7,897 nucleotides of DNA, taken from Rhodobacterales bacterium UBA3077. GTDB taxonomy: Bacteria > Pseudomonadota > Alphaproteobacteria > Rhodobacterales > Rhodobacteraceae. The notes below the pieces were generated by a model. The model had not been told where the DNA came from and did not search any database. It saw only the letters and a program-made list of their open reading frames with translations. This document shows positions 1 to 5,923 of this stretch, one piece after another. Position 1 is the first letter of the stretch; every line of letters starts with the position of its first letter. The translations under genes and the position numbers were made by a program. The stretch is from the NCBI GenBank assembly GCA_002366685.1, contig DFBP01000150.1, positions 1 to 7,897 on the forward strand. Reading direction: 5' to 3'.

Positions 1-450
1 AGCAACAACAAGCCCCGCAATGGCGAGAACAATGCCGAAAATGAAAACGTTGGTGAAGAAACAGAATCCGAAGGCGTGACAGAAGCCAAACCTGAATCGG
101 TGGAAGAAAAGGGGGAAAAACCCAAACGTAGCCGTTCGCGCACACGCCGTCGCTCCCCTAAATCAGATGAAGTAAAGGAAGCACCAGAATCTGAGGCAAA
201 CGACGCAAAAGTGGCTGCGCCGGTGGTCTCGGAAGTAGCGGTTGAGCCCGAGCCAGTTGTTGAAGAAAAGCCGAAGCGCCGCCAGCGGGTAACGGCCAAG
301 GCACCTACAGAGGGCGATGAAACGCCAGCTGAAACAGCGCCTGAGGCTGTAGCCCCCCCTGCCGATCCTCCAATGGAGGAGGCAGGCACTTCGGAAAGTG
401 AAAGCAAATCCAAGCGGCGGGGCTGGTGGTCACGCAAACCTAAAGAATAG
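1..450 (+). CDS. rne: Probable ribonuclease E, C-terminal tail (partial, 5' end outside window)
   Basis: An open frame enters from the left edge and ends at a TAG at 448-450, giving 149 visible residues. The protein is low complexity: long Glu/Ala/Pro stretches alternate with three basic clusters, roughly KPKRSRSRTRRR (residues 40-51), KPKRRQR (about 90-96) and a last one containing KSKRRGWW near the end. No catalytic domain is visible. In alphaproteobacteria, RNase E carries a disordered, charged C-terminal half of this kind, used for RNA binding and for docking degradosome partners, and Rhodobacterales members often end in a basic Gly-Trp-Trp motif. The assignment therefore rests on composition and the end motif, not on the S1 or nuclease core. 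Another disordered nucleic-acid-binding protein cannot be excluded. A strong terminator hairpin follows 6 bases after the stop, so this is the last gene of its transcript. Confidence 0.62.
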   Translation, partial: SNNKPRNGENNAENENVGEETESEGVTEAKPESVEEKGEKPKRSRSRTRRRSPKSDEVKEAPESEANDAKVAAPVVSEVAVEPEPVVEEKPKRRQRVTAKAPTEGDETPAETAPEAVAPPADPPMEEAGTSESESKSKRRGWWSRKPKE

Positions 451-455
451 TGAAC

Positions 456-487
456 CTGCGCCCTTTCCCTGAGAGGGCGCAGATTTT
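456..487 (+). terminator. Rho-independent terminator of the rne-like gene
   Basis: A perfect 9-bp stem is formed by CTGCGCCCT (456-464) and AGGGCGCAG (474-482). Two further pairs can extend it inward (T465-G473 wobble, T466-A472). The stem is followed by ATTTTA. The U-tract direction fits + strand transcription. On the - strand the hairpin sits immediately after the aminotransferase stop codon but has no good U-tract, so it may only weakly stop that gene. The T-run at 484-487 overlaps the aminotransferase stop codon (486-488). Confidence 0.85.
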
Positions 488-1622
488 ACTTTCTGGATTT
501 GAACCATCGTTTCAAACGGTCAATACCTTCAATCATATCATCCGTCGGACCGGCATATGAAAACCGCAGGGTCGTGTGGCCGCGAACGGGGTCAAAATCC
601 AGCCCCGGGGTTACGGCCACGCCTGCATCCCGCAATATTTCACGAGCTAGCGCGCGACTGTCATCTGTTAAGTCTGAAACGTCCGCGTAAATATAGAACG
701 CTCCGTCAGGTGGCGCAAAGTTTGTGAACCCGGCTTGCGGAAGACCGTTTACCAACACCTCACGGTTACGCTCGTAAACTTTCTCGTGTCCCTGCAACTC
801 CTCCTCGCAATCCATCGCGGCCAAAGCAGCGACTTGACTGGCATGGGAAGCACAAATAAACAGGTTCTGGCTTAATCGTTCGATACGGCGCACGTGATCC
901 TCGGGCACAACCATCCAACCCACACGCCACCCCGTCATCGAAAAGTATTTCGAAAATGAATTGATGACATATACATCATCGCTGATTTCAAGTGCAGAAA
1001 CCGGCTTGCCCGGCCCTACCCCGTGGTAAATTTCGTCGGAAATAAATGAAATGCCTTGTTGCTCACACTTGGCTATCAATTCTTGCAACTCTTCCTTTCC
1101 CAACATCGTGCCCGTTGGGTTGGCTGGGCTGGCAACGAGCAGACCGTCCACATTTTGCAAATCATCCGGTACCGGCTGGAACCGGCTTTCCAAACCGGTT
1201 TCAATACGAACAGGTTCAATGCTCAATGATTTCAAGATATTGCGGTAACTCGGATACCCCGGATCCCCGATAGCGACCCGCGCCCCCTTTTCAAAAAGGC
1301 TGATAAACGCGAGCAAAAACCCAGCAGAGGAACCCGATGTCACCACGATACGGTCTGCCGCGATGTCCAATCCGTACCAGTCACTATACAGCTTCGCGAT
1401 ACGGGTGCGGAGTTTGGGGAGGCCCAGTGCCACGGTGTATCCTAAAGAGTCAGAATCCATAGCCGTTTTCAGCGCGGCGACGGCACCGGCTGGCGCACCC
1501 GTCCCCGGCTGTCCTACTTCCATATGGATTATTTGGCGTCCTTTGGCCTCTTCAACTCGAGCTGCCTCCATAACATCCATCACAATGAAAGGAGCGACAT
1601 CACCACGGCTTGATATTTTCAT
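486..1622 (-). CDS. Class I/II PLP-dependent aminotransferase
   Basis: A 378-residue cytoplasmic fold-type I aminotransferase of the AspC/aromatic aminotransferase superfamily. It is expected to move an amino group between an amino acid and a 2-oxo acid using pyridoxal phosphate. Visible family landmarks in order are: GQPGTGAP near residues 37-44; the GDPGYPSYR segment (119-127); SPANPTGT with Asn168; SDEIYHG with Asp196 and Tyr199, which hold the cofactor; the Schiff-base lysine Lys225 in SFSKYFSMTGWRVGW; and the C-terminal Arg353 in LRFSYAG, which usually binds the substrate carboxylate. All key residues are present and the length is normal. The ATG at 1622 has a good AAGGAG ribosome site 7 bases upstream (complement of 1630-1635). 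The gene is divergent from the dsbA-like gene and convergent with the rne-like gene, so it is probably monocistronic. Substrate specificity (aspartate, aromatic or branched) cannot be read from sequence, so no symbol is given. Confidence 0.93.
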   Translation of the reverse strand: MKISSRGDVAPFIVMDVMEAARVEEAKGRQIIHMEVGQPGTGAPAGAVAALKTAMDSDSLGYTVALGLPKLRTRIAKLYSDWYGLDIAADRIVVTSGSSAGFLLAFISLFEKGARVAIGDPGYPSYRNILKSLSIEPVRIETGLESRFQPVPDDLQNVDGLLVASPANPTGTMLGKEELQELIAKCEQQGISFISDEIYHGVGPGKPVSALEISDDVYVINSFSKYFSMTGWRVGWMVVPEDHVRRIERLSQNLFICASHASQVAALAAMDCEEELQGHEKVYERNREVLVNGLPQAGFTNFAPPDGAFYIYADVSDLTDDSRALAREILRDAGVAVTPGLDFDPVRGHTTLRFSYAGPTDDMIEGIDRLKRWFKSRK

Positions 1623-1649
1623 CTAAATACTCCTTACTGCGCGCCAACC

Positions 1650-1679
1650 CTAATGACGCCTTTCTATAGCATACGTCAA
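1650..1679 (-). promoter_or_regulatory. Candidate promoter of the aminotransferase gene
   Basis: Read on the - strand, TTGACG (complement of 1674-1679) matches five of six bases of the -35 consensus. It is followed after 18 bases by CATTAG (complement of 1650-1655), a poor -10 match. It lies in the 87-base divergent gap 1623-1709, about 27 bases upstream of the start codon. Alphaproteobacterial -10 elements are often weak, so the TTGAC core is the main support. No equally good promoter was seen for the opposite dsbA-like gene in this gap. Confidence 0.35.
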
Positions 1680-1696
1680 GATGCCGAAGGCAAACC

Positions 1697-1700
1697 GGAG
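1697..1700 (+). promoter_or_regulatory. Ribosome binding site that fixes the dsbA-like start at 1710
   Basis: GGAG lies 9 bases before the ATG at 1710. The frame is open back to an ATG at 1653, but that upstream ATG has no purine-rich site before it. Starting at 1653 would also place about 19 polar residues in front of the signal peptide. The 1710 start is therefore preferred. Confidence 0.7.
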
Positions 1701-1709
1701 ACACTATCA

Positions 1710-2459
1710 ATGCGTTCCTTTTTACTTTCCATTTCCATGGTCCTTTTCGCCAGCCTCAGCGCTGCGCAGAATTTCTCAAATATGAGTGAATCCGAGCGTA
1801 CAGAATTTGGCGCGGAGGTTCGCGCCTATTTGCTTCAAAATCCGGAAGTTATCATGGAAGCTGTGGCCGTGCTGGAACAGCGCCAAGCCGAGCAAGCTGC
1901 CGTTTCAGACCAGCATCTTGTCGCCCAATATGCCGAAGACCTGTTCAATGACGGTTTTTCCCGCGTTATGGGCAACCCTGACGGCACGCTCTTGATGGTC
2001 GAATTCAGCGACTATAAATGCGGTTACTGCAAGCGCGCCCATGCCGAAGTACAGGACCTGATCGCAGCCAATCCTGACATTCGACTTGTGCTCAAAGAAT
2101 ACCCGATCCTTGGTCAGGAGAGCATTCTTGCTGCCCGCGCCGCAATATCGGTTCTGATCAACGATGGTGGCGATGTTTATGATGCTTTTAACGATGCTTT
2201 GATGCTCGAAAATGGGCCGCTAAACGAGATTAGCTTGCCATTAATCGCACAAAGCGCAGGTGCCGATTCGGCCAAAATGATGGAAACTATCAACTCTGAT
2301 CTTGTGACCCAGATCATCCGAACAAACCGGACGCTGGGTCAACAAATGGATGTTTCAGGCACCCCGACCTTTGTGGTCGGCAATCAGATGCTTCGTGGAT
2401 ATGTACCGCTGGCCCAAATGCAGCTCATCGTAGACGATGTCAGAAATTCGTCCAATTAA
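1710..2459 (+). CDS. DsbA-family periplasmic thiol-disulfide oxidoreductase
   Basis: A 249-residue secreted thioredoxin-fold protein (starting at 1710) expected to form, break or reshuffle disulfides in periplasmic proteins. Residues 1-19 form a signal peptide: a basic start, a hydrophobic core LLSISMVLFASL, and Ala-Ala before Gln20. Residues about 25-75 form a helical N-terminal segment (FGAEVRAYLLQNPEVIMEAV) like that of Com1/ScsC-type DsbA proteins, where it often mediates oligomerisation. The active site is CGYC at Cys104 and Cys107 (codons 2019-2030), in the FSDYKCGYCKR context. The cis-proline expected opposite it is Pro219 in SGTPTFVVG. CGYC differs from the CPHC of E. coli DsbA and is common in the Com1/ScsC/BdbD-like branch. 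Whether it acts as oxidase or isomerase cannot be decided here. No dsbB or dsbD is adjacent. A terminator follows 21 bases downstream, so it is a single-gene unit. Confidence 0.92.
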   Translation: MRSFLLSISMVLFASLSAAQNFSNMSESERTEFGAEVRAYLLQNPEVIMEAVAVLEQRQAEQAAVSDQHLVAQYAEDLFNDGFSRVMGNPDGTLLMVEFSDYKCGYCKRAHAEVQDLIAANPDIRLVLKEYPILGQESILAARAAISVLINDGGDVYDAFNDALMLENGPLNEISLPLIAQSAGADSAKMMETINSDLVTQIIRTNRTLGQQMDVSGTPTFVVGNQMLRGYVPLAQMQLIVDDVRNSSN

Positions 2460-2480
2460 TTGCGAAGAATCAAGACCTAT

Positions 2481-2515
2481 AAGCGCCGGGAAACAACTCG
2501 GCGCTTTTCGTTTTT
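2481..2515 (+). terminator. Rho-independent terminator of the dsbA-like gene
   Basis: A perfect 8-bp stem AAGCGCCG (2481-2488) / CGGCGCTT (2499-2506) with a 10-base loop is followed by TTCGTTTTT. It lies 21 bases after the dsbA-like stop codon and isolates that gene from accB downstream. Confidence 0.87.
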
Positions 2516-2533
2516 GCAGTATGGGCGTATAGT
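2505..2533 (+). promoter_or_regulatory. Candidate promoter of the accB-accC-aat operon
   Basis: TATAGT at 2528-2533 matches five of six bases of the -10 consensus. At the correct 17-base spacing upstream is TTTTCG (2505-2510), which matches only three of six bases of the -35 consensus and is part of the preceding terminator's stem end and T-tract. It lies in the 124-base gap 2460-2583. The terminator just upstream means the operon needs its own promoter near here, but this exact site is tentative. Confidence 0.33.
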
Positions 2534-2583
2534 AGCGCAAATTTAGGCGACCGGCCAAACCGGCAGATAACCCGAGGAAGAAA

Positions 2584-3072
2584 ATGGGCACGAAAAAACT
2601 GGATTCCGACGTTGAATTTATCAAGGCACTCTCCGAAATTTTGCGAGCCAATGATCTGACCGAAATCGAAGTAAGCCGAGATTACGGCGAGTCAGACTCT
2701 ATTGATGTAAGAGTTGCCCGAGAGATCACCGTACAGGCAGCGCCAGTCGCAGTTGCTGCTGCACCGGTAGTTACAGCGGCCGCTGCGGCTCCGGCTGCCG
2801 CGCCAGCTGCTGGCCAGCCTGAAGACCCGGCCCAGCACGAAGGCGCCGTCACCTCTCCCATGGTCGGGACCGTTTATCTGGCTGCCGAGCCTGGTAAGCC
2901 TCCTTTTGTTTCGGTTGGCGATAAAGTCACTGAAGGGCAAACCCTTCTGATCATCGAAGCCATGAAAACGATGAACCAAATTCCATCACCGCAAGCGGGC
3001 ACCGTGAAGCGGGTTTTGGTTGATGATGGTTCCGCCGCCGAATTTGGCACACCGCTTGTTATCATCGAGTAA
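2584..3072 (+). CDS. accB: Biotin carboxyl carrier protein of acetyl-CoA carboxylase
   Basis: A 162-residue cytoplasmic carrier that holds biotin and shuttles carboxybiotin between biotin carboxylase (AccC) and the carboxyltransferase (AccA/AccD) for malonyl-CoA synthesis in fatty-acid production. The N-terminal helix region (about 1-50) is followed by an Ala/Pro/Val-rich flexible linker (about 51-77) and then the biotinyl domain (about 86-162). That domain contains SPMVGTVYLAAEPG and the biotinylation motif EAMKTMNQI. The modified lysine is Lys128 (codon 2965-2967), flanked by the expected methionines. The PPFVSVGD stretch is the protruding thumb region typical of bacterial AccB. A ribosome site, GAGGAAG, lies just before the ATG. 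accC begins 6 bases after the stop, so the two genes are co-transcribed, as in many bacteria. Length is near that of the E. coli protein (156 residues). Confidence 0.97.
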   Translation: MGTKKLDSDVEFIKALSEILRANDLTEIEVSRDYGESDSIDVRVAREITVQAAPVAVAAAPVVTAAAAAPAAAPAAGQPEDPAQHEGAVTSPMVGTVYLAAEPGKPPFVSVGDKVTEGQTLLIIEAMKTMNQIPSPQAGTVKRVLVDDGSAAEFGTPLVIIE

Positions 3073-3078
3073 GCCATC

Positions 3079-4428
3079 ATGTTTAACAAAATACTTATTG
3101 CCAATCGCGGTGAGATCGCCCTTCGGGTGATCCGCGCTTGTCGCGAGATGGGCATCAAATCCGTGGCGGTTCATTCCACCGCAGATTCAGACGCCATGCA
3201 TGTGCGCATGGCTGATGAAAGCGTTTGCATCGGTCCCCCCGCCGGCAGCGAAAGCTACTTGAGTATTCCGAACCTGATTTCGGCTTGTGAAATTACAGGG
3301 GCCGAGGCCATTCACCCCGGCTATGGCTTCCTGTCGGAAAACGCGAATTTTGTGCAGGTGATCGAAGACCACGGGCTCAAGTTTATCGGCCCTACAGCCG
3401 AACATATCCGCATTATGGGTGATAAAATCACCGCCAAGGAAACCATGAGAAACCTCGGTGTTCCTTGCGTCCCCGGTTCCGAGGGTGGCGTGGAGACCAT
3501 TGAAGAAGCGCGACAGATCGCGGAGGATATGGGGTATCCGGTGATTATCAAAGCCACCGCTGGTGGCGGTGGCCGGGGCATGAAGGTCGCGACTTCCGAA
3601 GATGACATCGACGTGGCCTTTTCAACCGCCCGGTCCGAGGGTAAGTCAGTATTCGGCAATCCTGAGGTCTATATCGAAAAATACCTCACCCTGCCCCGCC
3701 ACATAGAGATTCAGGTTTTCGGCGATGGCAAAGGCAAAGCTGTACACTTGGGTGAGCGAGATTGCTCTTTGCAACGCCGCCACCAAAAGGTTTTTGAAGA
3801 AGCGCCTTCGCCCGTGATTGACGAAGCCACGCGCCAGAGAATCGGCAAAACCTGTGCTGAAGCTGTTGCCGGAATCAACTATGCCGGTGCGGGGACAATC
3901 GAGTTCTTATTTGAGAACGGCGAGTTTTATTTCATTGAAATGAATACGCGGCTTCAGGTCGAACACCCTGTAACGGAAGCCATTTTTGGCATTGATCTTG
4001 TGCGCGAGCAAATTCGGGTTGCCGAAGGCCTCCCCCTTTCATTTGCGCAGGATGATCTGGTTATAAACGGCCACGCAATTGAGTGCCGGATCAATGCGGA
4101 AAAAGTTCCCGAATTTCGGCCTTCACCTGGAACCGTTCTGCAATACCACGCCCCGGGCGGGCTTGGCGTTCGCATGGATAGTGCCATATATGACGGTTAC
4201 AAAATTCCGCCCTATTATGATAGCTTGATTGGCAAGTTGATCGTACACGCTGCTGACAGGCGGACAGCCCTCGCGCGGCTTGAGCGCGCGCTTTCCGAAT
4301 TGGTAATAGACGGGATAGATACAACATTGCCGCTATTTGACGCATTGCTCCGGCAAGAGGAAGTCATATCGGGTGATTACACAATCCTTTGGCTTGAAAA
4401 GTGGTTGGAGACCAACCCGGAAATCTGA
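3079..4428 (+). CDS. accC: Biotin carboxylase subunit of acetyl-CoA carboxylase
   Basis: A 449-residue ATP-grasp enzyme that carboxylates AccB-bound biotin using bicarbonate and ATP. The order of motifs is complete: KILIANRGEIALRVIRA at the N-terminal pre-ATP-grasp fold; HPGYGFLSEN (79-88); Lys116 and Lys158 for ATP contact; the glycine-rich lid loop AGGGGRG (161-167); RDCSLQRRHQKVFEEAPSP (227-245); metal ligands Glu275 and Glu287; and catalytic Arg291 in EMNTRLQVEHPVTE. The length equals the E. coli enzyme (449). Residue numbers from about 158 onward run one lower than in E. coli, so small compensating indels are present. No strong ribosome site precedes the ATG (only GAG near the accB stop), which fits translational coupling to accB six bases upstream. 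The stop codon overlaps the aat start by one base. Confidence 0.98.
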   Translation: MFNKILIANRGEIALRVIRACREMGIKSVAVHSTADSDAMHVRMADESVCIGPPAGSESYLSIPNLISACEITGAEAIHPGYGFLSENANFVQVIEDHGLKFIGPTAEHIRIMGDKITAKETMRNLGVPCVPGSEGGVETIEEARQIAEDMGYPVIIKATAGGGGRGMKVATSEDDIDVAFSTARSEGKSVFGNPEVYIEKYLTLPRHIEIQVFGDGKGKAVHLGERDCSLQRRHQKVFEEAPSPVIDEATRQRIGKTCAEAVAGINYAGAGTIEFLFENGEFYFIEMNTRLQVEHPVTEAIFGIDLVREQIRVAEGLPLSFAQDDLVINGHAIECRINAEKVPEFRPSPGTVLQYHAPGGLGVRMDSAIYDGYKIPPYYDSLIGKLIVHAADRRTALARLERALSELVIDGIDTTLPLFDALLRQEEVISGDYTILWLEKWLETNPEI

Positions 4429-5063
4429 TGGAAGAACTCACGCCGCGGGTGCTGCTTTATGCCTATGCCACGGGCGTTTTTCCGATGGCGGATTCCGCGG
4501 ACTCCGACGAAATATTCTGGTTTAACCCGGAAAACCGCGGTGTTCTTCCGCTAGGCGAGTTACACATTTCGCGTAGCCTTGGCAAAGTTTTGCGGTCGCG
4601 GCGGTTTCGGATTACTGCCGATCAATGTTTTGAAACCGTATTGGCAGCCTGCGCTGATCGTGACGAAACATGGATCAATGCTGAAATCAAATCGCTGTAC
4701 ACTAACCTGCACAAAATGGGCCACGCCCACTCGGTTGAGGTTTGGGAGGGCGGCGAACTTGTTGGCGGGTTGTACGGAGTAACGCTTGGAGCCGCGTTTT
4801 TTGGCGAAAGCATGTTCTCAATCCGGAGCAATACCTCCAAGGTAGCTTTGGTCGGACTGGTCGCGCGGCTTAATCTGGGTGGGTTTAAATTGCTGGATAT
4901 GCAGTTTTTAACCCCTCATTTGAAAAGCCTGGGGGGTGTGCAGATCAGCCGGGAAAACTATCAGGCACAACTGGCTTCAGCCATAAAGTTAAAGGCAGAT
5001 TTTGGGCGGCTTAAAACAACCGACACTTATTCGCTTTCGCAACTCAGCACCCAAATATCATAA
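4428..5063 (+). CDS. aat: Leucyl/phenylalanyl-tRNA-protein transferase
   Basis: A 211-residue cytoplasmic enzyme that transfers Leu or Phe from aminoacyl-tRNA to proteins with N-terminal Arg or Lys, creating N-degrons. Family landmarks are YAYATGVFPMAD (11-22), FWFNPENRGVLPL (30-42), HISRSL, TWIN (81-84), GHAHSVEVWEGGELVGGLYGV (98-118), GESMFS with Glu127, and LLDMQFLTPHLKSLG with Asp157 and Gln159, corresponding to the catalytic Asp and Gln of the E. coli DCQ motif. I chose the ATG at 4428, which overlaps the accC stop as TGATG. An in-frame ATG at 4401 lies inside accC and would add nine residues absent from the family. About 25 polar residues follow the conserved domain, and the last 12 codons overlap the opposing DUF2155 gene. 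The N-degron adaptor ClpS and ClpA are not in this window. Confidence 0.95.
   Translation: MEELTPRVLLYAYATGVFPMADSADSDEIFWFNPENRGVLPLGELHISRSLGKVLRSRRFRITADQCFETVLAACADRDETWINAEIKSLYTNLHKMGHAHSVEVWEGGELVGGLYGVTLGAAFFGESMFSIRSNTSKVALVGLVARLNLGGFKLLDMQFLTPHLKSLGGVQISRENYQAQLASAIKLKADFGRLKTTDTYSLSQLSTQIS
5027..5063. other. Tail-to-tail coding overlap of aat and the DUF2155 gene
   Basis: The last 37 bases of aat (+) are also the last 37 bases of the DUF2155 gene (-). The aat stop is TAA at 5061-5063 and the DUF2155 stop is TAA, the complement of 5027-5029. Both genes keep recognisable family sequence close to this point. I saw no stem plus T-run on either strand just beyond the overlap. Confidence 0.85.
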
Positions 5064-5473
5064 CGCGGGTGATCTAACGCCGAAAGTGCCGGACTTGTGG
5101 CAAACATCCACCCATAAAAAGATGGCTCCTCATCACGAATATCCCGAATTTTCAACAGGGCAAAAGCGTCTGCGTTGATATTGTCGACCGGATATCGACA
5201 TGCTTCTAAAGTCACTTCAAGCCGTTCGAACTCAAGAGTTTCACCAACGCTCATACTAAAGTTATTTACGGCACCGGTTATTCTGTCTAAGCCACGCAAA
5301 ATCGCGCCGGTACCAATATCCGAATTCGCCTGACGCTCGGTCGAAAAATTAAATTCCGGCATTTCCACAATGGAGCCAAGGGTTGTTTCCTCAATGGTTG
5401 GCAAAGTCTCTTGCGTGATTTGCGCCATAGCCAAGGAAGGCAGGAATAGAAGTGGTAGAACTCTACTCTTCAT
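5027..5473 (-). CDS. DUF2155 family protein, predicted periplasmic
   Basis: A 148-residue protein of a family known mainly from alphaproteobacteria and without an established function. Residues 1-17 form a signal peptide (KSR, then LPLLFLPSLAMA before Gln18), so the mature protein should be periplasmic. The core runs from about residue 58 to 146: AILRGLDRITGAVNNF, GETLEFERLEVTLEACRYP, FYGWMFATSPALSALDHPRYDIWVLSC. The protein has exactly two cysteines, Cys92 and Cys145, both in the core, which suggests a structural disulfide. I chose the ATG at 5473 because it begins the signal peptide and has a purine-rich GGGGACGGG stretch upstream. The in-frame ATG at 5491 would add six residues and has no ribosome site. 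The start overlaps the mlaD-like gene by 11 bases, so translation is probably coupled. The 3' end overlaps the end of aat by 37 bases. Confidence 0.88.
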   Translation of the reverse strand: MKSRVLPLLFLPSLAMAQITQETLPTIEETTLGSIVEMPEFNFSTERQANSDIGTGAILRGLDRITGAVNNFSMSVGETLEFERLEVTLEACRYPVDNINADAFALLKIRDIRDEEPSFYGWMFATSPALSALDHPRYDIWVLSCESE

Positions 5474-5915
5474 CGCCCGTCCCCGAGGCAAATTTTAGCA
5501 GCAAATTCATCAAACTAACCGAGCCTTGGGTGAATTCAAACTCCTGCCCGGCCTCCAACATATAGTCCGACCCTCCAGGGGTTAGTTCGAGGAAATTACC
5601 ACCCAACAAGCCATCTGATGCAACTTTGGCCTCACTATCCTCGGGGATTTCTATGTCTGAACGCACGGTAAAAGTTGCGATCGCTCTATAGGTGACGCTA
5701 TCAAGTTTTAATTTGGTGATTGTTCCAACCTGCACACCGGCCAAATGTACTTCACCACCAATATTGAGCCCTTCAGCACTTCCGAAACTCGCATTCAGCT
5801 CGTAGGCATCAGACCCGGTTGAGAAACCTGTGCTTTGGCCGGCATATACCAAAAATGAGACAGCCACCGCAACGACAGCGGCTCCGATCACCGATTCTGA
5901 GATATGGTGTGCCAT
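5463..5915 (-). CDS. mlaD: MlaD-like MCE-domain protein (phospholipid transport)
   Basis: A 150-residue inner-membrane-anchored MCE protein. MlaD forms a hexameric ring that passes phospholipids between the MlaFEB transporter in the inner membrane and the periplasmic carrier MlaC, keeping the outer membrane asymmetric. Residues 8-25 form one transmembrane helix (IGAAVVAVAVSFLVYAG is its core). The MCE domain spans about 37-115, with YELNASFGSAEGLNIGGEVHLAGVQ-like sequence that aligns well with E. coli MlaD, SDIEIPEDSEAKV, and the diagnostic SDGLLGGNFLELTPGG (100-115). A C-terminal hydrophobic helix (SLMNLLLKFAS, 134-144) matches the segment lining the hexamer pore. It is shorter than E. coli MlaD (183 residues) because the disordered tail is missing. 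AGGGTGA before the ATG overlaps the upstream stop codon. mlaE, mlaF, mlaB and mlaC are not adjacent. Confidence 0.9.
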   Translation of the reverse strand: MAHHISESVIGAAVVAVAVSFLVYAGQSTGFSTGSDAYELNASFGSAEGLNIGGEVHLAGVQVGTITKLKLDSVTYRAIATFTVRSDIEIPEDSEAKVASDGLLGGNFLELTPGGSDYMLEAGQEFEFTQGSVSLMNLLLKFASGTGDEE

Positions 5916-5923
5916 GCTTCACC

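Noticed and set aside
1363..1626. An 87-codon + strand frame opposite the aminotransferase start
   Set aside because: It is antisense to a well-supported gene, has no family resemblance, and would block the divergent promoter region.
1653..1709. Upstream ATG extending the dsbA-like protein by 19 residues
   Set aside because: It has no ribosome site and would place polar residues before an evident signal peptide; the ATG at 1710 has GGAG 9 bases upstream.
2355..2651. A 98-codon - strand frame spanning the dsbA-accB gap
   Set aside because: It covers the end of the dsbA-like gene, its terminator and the accB start, and has no recognisable sequence.
4401..4427. Upstream ATG extending Aat by nine residues into accC
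   Set aside because: The TGATG junction at 4426-4430 and the family's usual N-terminus favour 4428.
4973..4986. Short inverted repeat TGGCTTCAGCCA near the end of aat, considered as a terminator for the - strand operon
   Set aside because: The stem is only five base pairs with a two-base loop and has no T-run in the right direction.
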